DNA from: CALJTV01 sp034435835
Lineage (GTDB): Bacteria > Chloroflexota > Dehalococcoidia > GIF9 > UBA5629
NCBI GenBank assembly: GCA_034435835.1
Contig: DAOTWF010000030.1
Coordinates: 1-64,000, forward strand
Direction: 5' to 3'
DNA length: 64,000 nucleotides
Positions 50,688 to 59,219 of the stretch are shown here, in pieces. Made by a program: the position numbers and the translations under genes. How positions within the stretch are numbered: the stretch's first letter is position 1; every line of letters begins with the position of its first letter. Under the pieces are notes generated by a model. It was not told the origin of the DNA. It worked only from the letters and a program-made list of their open reading frames with translations, and searched no databases.

Positions 50688-51140
50688 ATGTCTCCCCTGA
50701 GCCAGAAAATCAAAGCCGACTTAGAACAAGCAATCAGAAACCGGGACAACCTCAAATCTACGGTACTGCGCTCAATGATGGCAGCCATAAGAAATGCCGA
50801 AATCGCACAGCAGAAGACACTGGATGACAGCGGTATCATCGCTGTCCTGGAAAAAGAAGCCAAGATGCGCCGTGAGAGCATAGAAGCATTTGAGAAGGGA
50901 AACCGCCAGGATCTGGTAACTAAGGAAAAAGCGGAGCTAGATATAATCCTCGGGTATCTGCCAGAACCCATGAGCCGTGATGAAATCATAAAGGCAGTCA
51001 GCAAGGTAATCGAAGAACTGGGTGCCAAAGGGCTTAAAGATAAGGGCAGGGTTATGTCACAGCTCATGCCCCAGCTCAGAGGACGGGCGTCAGGACAAGA
51101 AATCAGCGACATCGTCTCCGAACTGCTGAGCAAGGTGTGA
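50688..51140 (+). CDS. YqeY/GatB-like domain protein
   Basis: A 150-residue helical YqeY protein, related to the tRNA-binding tail of GatB. Marks: LRSMMAAIRNAEIAQQK, ELDIILGYLPEPMSRDEI and a C-terminal KGRVMSQLMPQLRGRASGQEI. Thought to act in tRNA-dependent amidation or translation, but its role is unproven. Confidence 0.93.
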   Translation: MSPLSQKIKADLEQAIRNRDNLKSTVLRSMMAAIRNAEIAQQKTLDDSGIIAVLEKEAKMRRESIEAFEKGNRQDLVTKEKAELDIILGYLPEPMSRDEIIKAVSKVIEELGAKGLKDKGRVMSQLMPQLRGRASGQEISDIVSELLSKV

Positions 51141-51208
51141 ACAATAGTGGCATCGCTAATCCATGCCAGGTCTGAGCAACACCTTTCTCCATACACGGTA
51201 GAACGTAT

Positions 51209-51907
51209 ATGAGGTTTGGCATAATCGTCTTCCCCGGCACATGGAGCGACAGGGACTGTTACTATGCCATCAAAGACATCTTAAACCAGGATGTCAGCTA
51301 TGTCTGGCACAAAGAGACAGACCTCTCACAGTATGACTGCATCGTGCTGCCCGGGGGTTTCTCATACGGGGACTATCTGAGACCGGGGGCCATCGCCCGG
51401 TTCTCACCGGTCATGGGTGCAATTGAGAAGTTTGCCTCCCGGGGTAAACCGGTCATTGGCATCTGCAACGGATTTCAAATCCTTTGCGAGTCGGGACTGC
51501 TACCCGGAGCCCTGCTACGCAATGAACACCTCGAATACCGCTGTCAATGGACCTATCTTCGCGTAGAAAATGAACTCACCCCCTTCACTTCGCTGCTCCA
51601 CAAGGGGCAGGTGCTCAAGATCCCGATTTCGCACTACGACGGTAGGTACTATGCTGATGAAGCCACACTTGCAGAGCTTGAAACCAACAAACAAATAGTC
51701 TTCCGCTACACCACCCCCAATGGCAGGGTGACCCCTGCACACAACCCCAATGGCTCCTTGAACAATATCGCCGGCATCACTAACAGACAGAGGAATGTGC
51801 TGGGGATGATGCCACATCCTGAACGTGCCTGCGAGCCACTGCTCGGCAGCAACGACGGTAACCTCATCTGGGAGTCCGCAATTGCCAGTATCCAAGGAAA
51901 CACTTGA
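51209..51907 (+). CDS. purQ: Phosphoribosylformylglycinamidine synthase, glutaminase subunit
   Basis: Glutamine amidotransferase subunit of FGAM synthase in purine synthesis. The 232-residue protein has catalytic Cys in IGICNGFQIL and the His-Glu pair in MMPHPERACE, with VLPGGFSYGDYLRPG. Overlaps purL by 26 bases. No Shine-Dalgarno is obvious. The small partner PurS is not encoded here. Confidence 0.95.
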   Translation: MRFGIIVFPGTWSDRDCYYAIKDILNQDVSYVWHKETDLSQYDCIVLPGGFSYGDYLRPGAIARFSPVMGAIEKFASRGKPVIGICNGFQILCESGLLPGALLRNEHLEYRCQWTYLRVENELTPFTSLLHKGQVLKIPISHYDGRYYADEATLAELETNKQIVFRYTTPNGRVTPAHNPNGSLNNIAGITNRQRNVLGMMPHPERACEPLLGSNDGNLIWESAIASIQGNT

Positions 51908-54089
51908 TAGCATCGCTCTGAGCGAAAAGGAATACCGCCTCATAGTGGAGAGACTGGGCAGAGAGCCTAATGAAGTGGAGCTGGGCATGTTCGGTGCGCT
52001 CTGGAGCGAGCACTGTGGTTACAAACATTCGAAAGCACTGCTCAAGCAGTTCCCCTCCCGTGCCAAGCATGTTCTGGTCAGGCCCGGAGAGGAAAACGCC
52101 GGAGTCGTGGACATAGGCGATGGGCTGGCAATCGTCATGAAAATAGAGTCCCATAACCACCCGTCAGCTATTGAGCCCTTCCAGGGCGCGGCTACAGGCG
52201 TAGGCGGCATTGTAAGGGATATCTTCACCATGGGCGCACGACCCATCGCGTTAATGAACTCGCTACGCTTCGGTCCCCTCTCTCACCCTCGCAACCGTTA
52301 CCTATTCCATGGTGTAGTGAGTGGCATCGCAGCTTATGGCAACTGCCTGGGAATACCGAATGTGGGCGGTGAAATCTTTTTCGCTGACTGCTACTCAGAT
52401 AACCCCCTGGTCAATGCCTTCTGCCTCGGGATCGCCAAAAAGGAAAACCTTGTCAGATCAAGGGCATATGGGGAAGGCAACCTGCTGATGCTGGTTGGCG
52501 CCGACACCGGACGCGATGGCATCCACGGCGCCTCTGGACTAGCATCACGAACCTTCGAGGATGACACAGAGCTGAGGACGGCAGTCCAGGTGGGAAACCC
52601 CTTCCTGGAGAAACTTCTCATCGAGGCTTGCCTCGAGCTGGCTGGAACCGACTGGATTGTAGGTATGCAGGACCTAGGCGCTGCCGGACTGACCAGTGCC
52701 TGTGTCGAATCAGCCTCCAGAGGGAACGGGGGGATCGACATTGACGTCCTTAAAGTGCCCAGGAGGGAACAGGGCATGACACCCTACGAGGTGATGCTTT
52801 CCGAATCCCAGGAGAGAATGCTCATACTGGTGAAGAAAGGATATGAGACACAGGTGAAAGCGCTCTTTGACCGCTGGGAACTTCGCTCGGACATAATCGG
52901 CCGAATCACCGGTGATGGCATAGCCCGAGTAAGGGAGGGTGAGAGAATTGTAGCCGAAGTACCTGTCAGGCTGCTAACCTCGCCCCCTGTATACAAACGA
53001 CGCGTCAAATCACCGCGCTGGATCGAGGAACTCCAGACAATTAACCTGAGCTCCATCTCTGATATATCGCCCCGCAAAGCAAACAGGACACTGCTCACCC
53101 TCCTGGCTTCACCCAATATCGCCAGCAAACATTCAGTATACCGTCAATATGACCACCAGGTGGGTAACAATACTGTGGTCCTTCCTGGAAACGATGCCGC
53201 GGTGCTTCGCATCAAAGGGACGAAAAAAGCAATCTCCCTGACCACGGACGGAAATGCCAGATATTGCTATCTGAACCCATATCTGGGAGGCGTCATCGCC
53301 GTGGCTGAAGCCGCCAGGAACCTTATCTGCAGCGGCGCCAGACCGCTGGCAATAACGGACTGTCTCAATTTCGGCAATCCGGAAAAGAATGACGTCTATT
53401 ATCAGATGAAAGAGTGCATTGCAGGAATGGCACGAACCTGCAGCGAACTCAGAATACCGGTGATAAGTGGCAACGTGAGTCTCTACAATGAAACCAGGGG
53501 CAGTGCAATATATCCCACCCCGGTGGTGGCTATGGTGGGCATCATAGACGATGTGAGCAAGCACTGCACTGCCGGCTTTAAGCACGAAGGTGACTGCGTG
53601 TATCTCTTGGGATGTACACAGGTCACCGACGCCAGCATCGGGGGCAGCGAATATTTGCAAGTAATGCACAGCACGATAAAGGGCAGCCCTTCTATAGACC
53701 TCAACCTGGAAAAAAGGCTGCAACGCTGCTGCCTCGAAGCCATAAGAAGGAACCTCATCAATTCGGCACACGATTGTTCTGAAGGAGGGCTAGCCATAGC
53801 CCTGGCAGAAAGCTGCCTGCTCGGTGGTGTGGGCTTCGTCAGCTTCGAGCTCGATTTTGAAGGCAGGTTGGACGCCACCCTCTTTGGAGAAACGCAGTCA
53901 AGAATCATCGTTTCCGTATCTCCCGACCGTGCCTGGCTGCTGGAAAAACTGGCAGACCGCTGGGAGGTGGGGGCACTGAGGCTGGGCACAGTCAGCGGCA
54001 AGAGGTTGGTAATCAAGGGCCTTATAGACCTCTCGCTCAACGAGCTGGGTAAAGCCTGGTGGAACGGTCTGGCAAATTTCTTCAAATAG
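51882..54089 (+). CDS. purL: Phosphoribosylformylglycinamidine synthase, large subunit
   Basis: ATP-dependent synthetase subunit working with PurQ (and usually PurS). With the TTG start at 51882 (GGGAG just upstream) the protein is ~735 residues, the small-PurL length. Marks: LWSEHCGYKHSK, KIESHNHPSAIEPF, GGIVRDIFTMGARPIA, GDTGRDGIHGA-like block, and HDCSEGGLAIALAE near the C-terminus. An open frame starting at 51825 lies wholly inside purQ in another phase and has no family support before the TTG. Confidence 0.95.
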   Translation: MPVSKETLDSIALSEKEYRLIVERLGREPNEVELGMFGALWSEHCGYKHSKALLKQFPSRAKHVLVRPGEENAGVVDIGDGLAIVMKIESHNHPSAIEPFQGAATGVGGIVRDIFTMGARPIALMNSLRFGPLSHPRNRYLFHGVVSGIAAYGNCLGIPNVGGEIFFADCYSDNPLVNAFCLGIAKKENLVRSRAYGEGNLLMLVGADTGRDGIHGASGLASRTFEDDTELRTAVQVGNPFLEKLLIEACLELAGTDWIVGMQDLGAAGLTSACVESASRGNGGIDIDVLKVPRREQGMTPYEVMLSESQERMLILVKKGYETQVKALFDRWELRSDIIGRITGDGIARVREGERIVAEVPVRLLTSPPVYKRRVKSPRWIEELQTINLSSISDISPRKANRTLLTLLASPNIASKHSVYRQYDHQVGNNTVVLPGNDAAVLRIKGTKKAISLTTDGNARYCYLNPYLGGVIAVAEAARNLICSGARPLAITDCLNFGNPEKNDVYYQMKECIAGMARTCSELRIPVISGNVSLYNETRGSAIYPTPVVAMVGIIDDVSKHCTAGFKHEGDCVYLLGCTQVTDASIGGSEYLQVMHSTIKGSPSIDLNLEKRLQRCCLEAIRRNLINSAHDCSEGGLAIALAESCLLGGVGFVSFELDFEGRLDATLFGETQSRIIVSVSPDRAWLLEKLADRWEVGALRLGTVSGKRLVIKGLIDLSLNELGKAWWNGLANFFK

Positions 54090-54099
54090 AGGAGGTAAC

Positions 54100-55386
54100 T
54101 TGGCTGAGATCAGTCCTTTCTACGGAGTGCGCTATAACCTGGAAATAGTGAAGGACATGACGTTGGTCATCTGTCCGCCCTATGATGTCATCTCTAAAGA
54201 CGAGCAAAAAGCTTACTATGAGAGGAGTCAGTACAATGTCATCCGACTCGAGCACGCCATGGAACTGCCCGGTGACTCAACCGATGACAATAAACACGCT
54301 CGCGCCTGTGCCACACTGAATCAGTGGCTGAAGGACCGCGTGCTGGTCACTGACCACGTACCCTCGCTTTATATCCACGAACAGACGTTCACCTATCAGG
54401 GCACTAGGAGACGCCGCCTCGGGTTTACCGCCTGCGTAAGGCTGGAGCCCTGGGAGAAAAGGATGATCCTGCCCCACGAAAACACCGTCGCTGGGATCAA
54501 GAGCGACCGCTTGGACCTCATGCGGGCATGCAATGCCAACTTTAGCCCTCTCCTCGGGCTCTACGAAGACCCGGGCCAGAAAATCGCCAAATTGCTCGGC
54601 GTACAGACCGGCAGAAAACCTCTGCTGGACTTCACCGCAGACGGAGAGACACACAGGCTTTGGATAGCAAACGAACCAGAGTTCATCCAGCGGATAAGCC
54701 ATTTTCTGGCGCCGAAGCATATTTACATCGCTGATGGACACCACCGCTACGAGACAGCGCTGGCTTATCAGTCCGAAAAGCGCCAAAACAGCCCATACTT
54801 TACAGGACACGAGGCTTTCAACTTCGTGATGATGACGCTGGTATCTTTCTCCGACCCAGGGCTGCTTGTCCTGCCAGTTCACCGGGTGGTAAAAGGTATT
54901 TCCGCGGAGAATATGAAACGTTTCATCGACAAATTGGCTACCCTGTTCCACACAGACCCACTACCCCTCGAAGACGCCTCTAGGATACCGGAGATGAGCG
55001 ATGTGATAGCAAGGGTAATAGGCTTAAAGGAAGGATCTGTGGTTGGGCTGAGACTGCGCCCAGATGTACACGTTAAAGCACTTATGCCACCAGGTCATTC
55101 CGATGCGTACAACAAACTTGAAGTAAGTATTTTGCAGCACCTTGTCATCGACAGACTTACAGCCATGGCCAGCGGTGTGTCAATAGCATATACGCCAAAT
55201 GCCAAGGCGGCAGCAGAGATGGTAACCCAGGGCGACTACCAGCTAGCCTTTATCCTGAACTCGATTCCGCTCAGCACCATCAAGGCAGTAGCCAATGCTA
55301 ATGACAGGATGCCAGGCAAATCAACTTACTTCTACCCAAAGCTACCGACCGGCTTGGTCATCAACCGCCTAGAAGGAACATTATGA
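54100..55386 (+). CDS. DUF1015 family protein
   Basis: A 428-residue member of a widespread family of unknown function. Marks: FYGVRYN and VICPPYDVIS at the start, GFTACVRLEPW, LPHENTVAGIKSDRLDLMRA and the His-rich YIADGHHRYETALAY motif. The TTG start has AGGAGGT seven bases upstream, 10 bases after purL, so it is in the purine operon. The HHR segment suggests a kinase or ligase-like active site, but no activity is established here. Confidence 0.92.
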   Translation: MAEISPFYGVRYNLEIVKDMTLVICPPYDVISKDEQKAYYERSQYNVIRLEHAMELPGDSTDDNKHARACATLNQWLKDRVLVTDHVPSLYIHEQTFTYQGTRRRRLGFTACVRLEPWEKRMILPHENTVAGIKSDRLDLMRACNANFSPLLGLYEDPGQKIAKLLGVQTGRKPLLDFTADGETHRLWIANEPEFIQRISHFLAPKHIYIADGHHRYETALAYQSEKRQNSPYFTGHEAFNFVMMTLVSFSDPGLLVLPVHRVVKGISAENMKRFIDKLATLFHTDPLPLEDASRIPEMSDVIARVIGLKEGSVVGLRLRPDVHVKALMPPGHSDAYNKLEVSILQHLVIDRLTAMASGVSIAYTPNAKAAAEMVTQGDYQLAFILNSIPLSTIKAVANANDRMPGKSTYFYPKLPTGLVINRLEGTL

Positions 55387-57105
55387 GCGGGTCGTCTGCC
55401 GCTTCACAAAGCTATCGCGGAGTTCCGGCGTATAGAGCTTGTATCTCGCTCTCCCCTCCTCCTTGGCATGGTACATAGCGGTATCAGCATTTGTCAGCAA
55501 CACATCAGCCCGATCACCGTTCTCCGGATAGACAGCGATGCCAATACTCGTGGTTATATTTAGGTTATAACCATTTATAGCAAATGGCTCACCAAACGAG
55601 TCGAGTATCTTCTGTGCTACCTTGGTGGCATCCTCGATAGCCCCTATCTGCAGGAGCAACAGCACAAACTCATCACCACCCATACGCCCCACCGTATCGC
55701 TTTTACGTAGATTGCTGGCAAGCCTTTGAGCCACAAGCTTAAGTAGCTGATCGCCAACCCCATGCCCGTAGGTATCATTCACTCGCTTGAACCAATCAAG
55801 GTCAAGCATCATCACCGCCAGCCTGCTGCCGTTGCGCTGCGCCTGAGCCAGCCCCATGTTCAGCCTGTCATCGAACAGTATACGGTTGGGTAGACCGGTA
55901 AGCGGGTCATGGGTCGCCATCTCAGAAAGTTTCTGTTCGAGCATCTTGCGCTCGGTAACATCGCGGCTGATGCCCCTGAAACCGATAATTTCACCTTTCT
56001 CACCGCGCAACGGCAGCACAGAGTTCTCAACGTATATCCTCCGCCCATCCTTCGTGAGCTGTGTCATGGGGTACCATCTCAGAGACGTGCCCGTCCGATA
56101 TACCGAGTTATACGCCCGGTAGACGTTCTCCCAGTCCTCCTGCGGAGTATAGGCACGATAGTTAAGCCCGATGGCTTCCTCCCTGGTATACCCCAGAAGG
56201 CGACATAGCGCATCGTTAACGAATGTAAAGCTGCCCCGCAAGTCCACCTCATAGTAAGCCTCGTCCATTTCCTCGAGGAGCGTCCTGTACCTCTCCTCCG
56301 ACTTGCTCAACGCCTCCTCTGCCTTTACACGCTCAGTGATATCCTCCCCTATCCCACGGAAACCGATTATGTCCCCCTTTTCATTGCGTATCGGAAATGC
56401 CGATAGCTCCACCCACCTGACGTTCCCGTCCTTATCAATGTACCTGTTCTTCAAGCCCCTCACCGGCTCACCGGTCCGATATATCTCATTGAAAATTTTG
56501 AACGTTTTATCTATATCCTCCATAGCCGTGGTCAGCTTGTAGCTGGCGCCGATTAGCTGCTCCTTCGGAATCCCCACATTCCGGCACATGGAATCATTGA
56601 CAAACGTAAAATGACCGCGCAGGTCAACCTCGTAGTAGGTCTCATTCATCTCTTCAAAGATGGTGCGGAAACGCTCCTCCGAGCGCCTAAGGTCGTCCTC
56701 AAGGTGCTTGTACTCAGTAATGTCCATGAAGCTACCTACGCTAGCCGGTTTCCCACGGTACTGTATTGAGGTCACCTGCTCCAATATCCATGCCCATCCA
56801 CCGCTCTTCTTCAGAAAGCGGTACCGGTAAGGCTTGGATACCTTCCCCTTCAGACTCTCCACAGCCTGCTGCCGGACAAAGTCCCTGTCATCCGGGTGCA
56901 CCAAATCTAGAGGGTGCTTATCCTGCAGTTCCTCCAGCGTATAACCGCTAATTGCCAGAAAAGAAGGACTGGCGTAGATAAACTTCTTCTCCTGGATAAT
57001 ATATATCCCGACACCGATGCGCTCGATCAGGTCGCGCGCCAGCTCGAAGGACACGTCCAAGAAACCCTTGCCGCCGCGGCTCTGCCTGTTTGCATTGTTC
57101 GCCAT
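55381..57105 (-). CDS. Diguanylate cyclase with three PAS domains
   Basis: A 574-residue cytoplasmic c-di-GMP synthase. Three PAS domains with PAC-type ends (~25-145, 150-270, 275-400; e.g. GIYIIQEKKFIYASPSF, EDITERVKAEEALSKSEERY) precede a GGDEF domain (~410-570) with intact active site GRMGGDEF and an inhibitory site R-K-S-D five residues before it. The longer frame to 57180 would start inside the promoter at 57151-57180, so the ATG at 57105 is chosen. Converges on the DUF1015 gene, overlapping by six bases. Confidence 0.93.
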   Translation of the reverse strand: MANNANRQSRGGKGFLDVSFELARDLIERIGVGIYIIQEKKFIYASPSFLAISGYTLEELQDKHPLDLVHPDDRDFVRQQAVESLKGKVSKPYRYRFLKKSGGWAWILEQVTSIQYRGKPASVGSFMDITEYKHLEDDLRRSEERFRTIFEEMNETYYEVDLRGHFTFVNDSMCRNVGIPKEQLIGASYKLTTAMEDIDKTFKIFNEIYRTGEPVRGLKNRYIDKDGNVRWVELSAFPIRNEKGDIIGFRGIGEDITERVKAEEALSKSEERYRTLLEEMDEAYYEVDLRGSFTFVNDALCRLLGYTREEAIGLNYRAYTPQEDWENVYRAYNSVYRTGTSLRWYPMTQLTKDGRRIYVENSVLPLRGEKGEIIGFRGISRDVTERKMLEQKLSEMATHDPLTGLPNRILFDDRLNMGLAQAQRNGSRLAVMMLDLDWFKRVNDTYGHGVGDQLLKLVAQRLASNLRKSDTVGRMGGDEFVLLLLQIGAIEDATKVAQKILDSFGEPFAINGYNLNITTSIGIAVYPENGDRADVLLTNADTAMYHAKEEGRARYKLYTPELRDSFVKRQTTRS

Positions 57106-57150
57106 AGCCGTCTTTTCCAGCCTTCCTATGCGAAAATTTCCTTGGGTTTT

Positions 57151-57180
57151 AGTGTACAGTAACATTACACGAATAGTCAA
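57151..57180 (-). promoter_or_regulatory. Sigma70-like promoter of the diguanylate cyclase gene
   Basis: On the minus strand, TTGACT (57180-57175), an 18-base spacer and TACACT (57156-57151), giving a leader of ~40 bases before the ATG at 57105. Confidence 0.6.
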
Positions 57181-57198
57181 TAGCCCTGACCCATGTTT

Positions 57199-57232
57199 AC
57201 TAGTACTTTACAGATAGTAATAAAGTACTAGT
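57199..57232. repeat. 12-bp perfect inverted repeat between the divergent GGDEF and acpS genes
   Basis: ACTAGTACTTTA (57199-57210) and TAAAGTACTAGT (57221-57232) are perfectly complementary with a 10-base loop. No T-run follows on either strand. It lies just upstream of the diguanylate cyclase promoter and ~50 bases before the acpS promoter, as expected for an operator. Confidence 0.75.
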
Positions 57233-57278
57233 CCCGACGCACCCACTATATTTGCCTGTACGCAGTGCCACTGGAGTA

Positions 57279-57307
57279 TTGATTCCCGACCGCTGGTGGA
57301 ATAAAAT
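57279..57307 (+). promoter_or_regulatory. Sigma70-like promoter of acpS
   Basis: TTGATT at 57279-57284, a 17-base spacer and TAAAAT at 57302-57307, about 50 bases before the GTG start of acpS. Confidence 0.6.
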
Positions 57308-57358
57308 GCACCCTAGAAAGCACCAGTACTGAATACCTGACAGTACCAATAGTGGTCC

Positions 57359-57742
57359 GTGTACGAGAAAAATAACCAAAAACCTAGCTTCGGCATCGGC
57401 GTAGATATAGAAAGCGTTAACCGCTTCCGCAAGCTGGCTACCGATAATGCCTTTCTGCACCGGGTGTTCACACAAAAAGAGCTGGACTATTGCCTCGCCC
57501 ATAGGTCAGCGGCGCCCCACCTGGCTGTCAGGTTCGCAGCCAAAGAGGCAATTATGAAAGCCGCATCAGGGCTGAACAAAGCTCCCCTCAGCTACAAGGA
57601 CATCGAAGTAACAAATCAGGAAACCGGTCTACCCATTGCTCGGATCCAAAAGGAAGGCTTTGAAAAATTCCACATAGCCCTGAGCCTGTCTCACTCCCGA
57701 ACTCAAGCCATCGCCCTCGCCATTATGACAGAGACACGGTAG
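57359..57742 (+). CDS. acpS: Holo-[acyl-carrier-protein] synthase
   Basis: Transfers 4'-phosphopantetheine from CoA to acyl carrier protein. The 127-residue protein has the two AcpS motifs, IGVDIESVNRF with the magnesium-binding Asp and RFAAKEAIMKA with Glu-Lys, and the C-terminal ALSLSHSRTQAIALAI. GTG start without strong Shine-Dalgarno. The first ~10 residues are extra. Confidence 0.93.
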   Translation: MYEKNNQKPSFGIGVDIESVNRFRKLATDNAFLHRVFTQKELDYCLAHRSAAPHLAVRFAAKEAIMKAASGLNKAPLSYKDIEVTNQETGLPIARIQKEGFEKFHIALSLSHSRTQAIALAIMTETR

Positions 57743-57776
57743 GACATGTCAGTCACAAGCTGACAATTGGCATATG

Positions 57777-57944
57777 TCACCAGCTATGCTTTATGGCACC
57801 AGTGGGGCAAACGCTATGGCAGTCCATGCCGTGTTGCCTGTCGCAGAGGACAAAGCGGGGACGGAATAACGCCAGCTTCGTCCTCGCCTCTTCCTTCACC
57901 TTAGCTTTATTATTTTTCCTCCACACAGGCTGTGTTTTTCCCAT
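57777..57944 (-). CDS. Possible 55-residue Cys-motif protein (ferredoxin-like)
   Basis: A short frame with RFVLCDRQHGMDCHSVCPTG, that is C-x7-C-x3-C-P, followed by AIKHSW. The motif resembles one half of a 4Fe-4S ferredoxin site. It overlaps the decayed activator fragment in another frame and lies at the end of a decayed operon, so it may itself be a remnant of a larger protein. No Shine-Dalgarno is clear. Confidence 0.35.
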   Translation of the reverse strand: MGKTQPVWRKNNKAKVKEEARTKLALFRPRFVLCDRQHGMDCHSVCPTGAIKHSW

Positions 57945-58098
57945 CCCTGCACGCTTCCCTCCAAGCCGCTCCCTGGCAAAAAGCGCTGAGCCTCACCACC
58001 GTGCCGGTCTCAGCACCAAGGTCTATGACCAGCCTGGCTGTGGGAAAAACGACCGCCTTGGTAGTCATACCGCCAATACCTCCCCCCACAGCTTTCAT
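57910..58098 (-). pseudogene. Remnant of a 2-hydroxyacyl-CoA dehydratase activator (HgdC/BadF-type ATPase)
   Basis: A 62-residue frame keeps two pieces of the ASKHA-type activator: a first-phosphate-type loop GGGIGGMTTKAVVF and a second VIDLGAETGTVVRLS that lines up with IDIGGQDTKVI. In intact activators these are ~80 residues apart; here they are almost adjacent, so an internal deletion has occurred, and the Cys-x-x-x-Cys cluster site and the rest are gone. It follows the decayed dehydratase gene as in hgd operons. Confidence 0.5.
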
Positions 58099-58128
58099 AG
58101 TCCCGTCCTGCTAGCGCTCCTCGAGAGG

Positions 58129-58490
58129 TTAGAAGAACTGCTCCAGTCTGTCACGTACCTCCTCCTCGGAGGTGACTGTAGAGTCAACCACATCACAATC
58201 AACCACCAGCATTGGCACACCCTTTTCTGCAAGGAGATCTTTGAACAGTTTTATCGTCGTACAGCTGTGCCGGCAACCCACATCCACATAAGGATATAGC
58301 CGCGTCCACTTTATAGTCGTCAACGCACCGGGCAATGGCATTGATCGCCCGCTCGTCAAGAGGTCCGTACATCCGCATCTCGGGTATTATATATGACTTC
58401 CTGGCAACGCTTTCCGATGGCAGACTTCCATAATCAGCTCCCCGCTCTTGGCAGTGTTATCACAGACCATGCTTGACCAGAGCATAACAT
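58129..58490 (-). pseudogene. Remnant of a 2-hydroxyacyl-CoA dehydratase subunit (HgdB/FldC type)
   Basis: Pieces of the C-terminal half of an HgdB-type subunit are spread over frames. One frame gives DVMLWSSMVCDNTAKSGELI then HRKALP and a stop near 58391; another gives GCRHSCTTIKLFKDLLAEKG, VPMLVVDCDVVDST and EEEVRDRLEQFF, ending in a natural-looking stop at 58129. The middle part (MRMYGP, DERAINAIARCVDDY) is readable only by switching frame. The N-terminal half is missing, cut off where the FakA remnant begins at ~58495 on the other strand. Clearly non-functional. Confidence 0.65.
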
Positions 58491-58494
58491 CGGG

Positions 58495-59113
58495 GTGGGG
58501 CAATGCACCGGAAGCAAAGGTGCCGGTCAGTCCCCGGTGAGGTGTGCAGACCTCCTGCGCCACCCCCAGGTGGAGGCAATAAGCACCGACAATGGCTTAA
58601 GTAAAATCTTCTCCGATTTGAACGTGGCAGCAGTAATCCGGCCCGAGCAAGTAGGCAGCCTCAGCGCACTGGAAATCCTGCGCGTAGTCGGGGAACTGCC
58701 CTGCGATAAGGTGATCATCCTGCCCAACCATAGAAATATTTTTGAGACTGCGCTCACTATCCCACCGTTGACAAAGAAATCGGTGGCTGTGATACCGGCA
58801 GAGAACATCCCTCAGGGAATAAGCCGCCATGACAGCCTTTGTGCCTGAAAAGCCATGCCAGGCTAACGCCCGGGAGATGCACCGGGCATTGGGCACGGTC
58901 AACGCCATTGAAATCAAGAGCCGTAAAGGCACAGATGGACATACTACCGGACAACGCCAGATAACGGGCTTTCTGAACGGTGAAAAGCAGTCACCACTTC
59001 CCAGGCGGAGCAGCTTAAGGCAAAAATTCTGGAGCACTACTTGAGCGTCGAGGTCAGCATCACCGAAGACGGACAGGCCGACTGTGACTTCGTCATCTCT
59101 ATAGAGCAGAATG
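58495..59113 (+). pseudogene. Remnant of a FakA/YloV-type (DAK2-fused) fatty-acid kinase protein, C-terminal half
   Basis: From ~58570 the frame reads VEAISTDNGLSKIFSDLNV, then LPNHRNIFETA and VAVIPAENIPQGIS, which are hallmarks of the FakA C-terminal domain (consensus GEGL, LPNNKNI, VPT..IPQG). Near 58825 the match continues in the next frame (AMTAFVPEKPCQANAREMHRAL), and the end (LEHYLSVEVSITEDGQADCD and FVISIE) appears in yet another frame near 59010-59110. At least two frameshifts and some loss; the N-terminal kinase domain is absent. Confidence 0.65.
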
Positions 59114-59219
59114 GCTACGGCGAAGGACATCCCAGGGCAGGAAAAGGCGGCAGAGTCCCCCTCATTTCCTCTGGTGTACATTGGAACACCCCGCCCCTCA
59201 GGGTGTATCATATTACGCT

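Noticed and set aside
57793..58299. 168-residue rightward frame in the decayed region
   Set aside because: The other strand carries recognisable dehydratase and activator fragments, so this frame is only their shadow.
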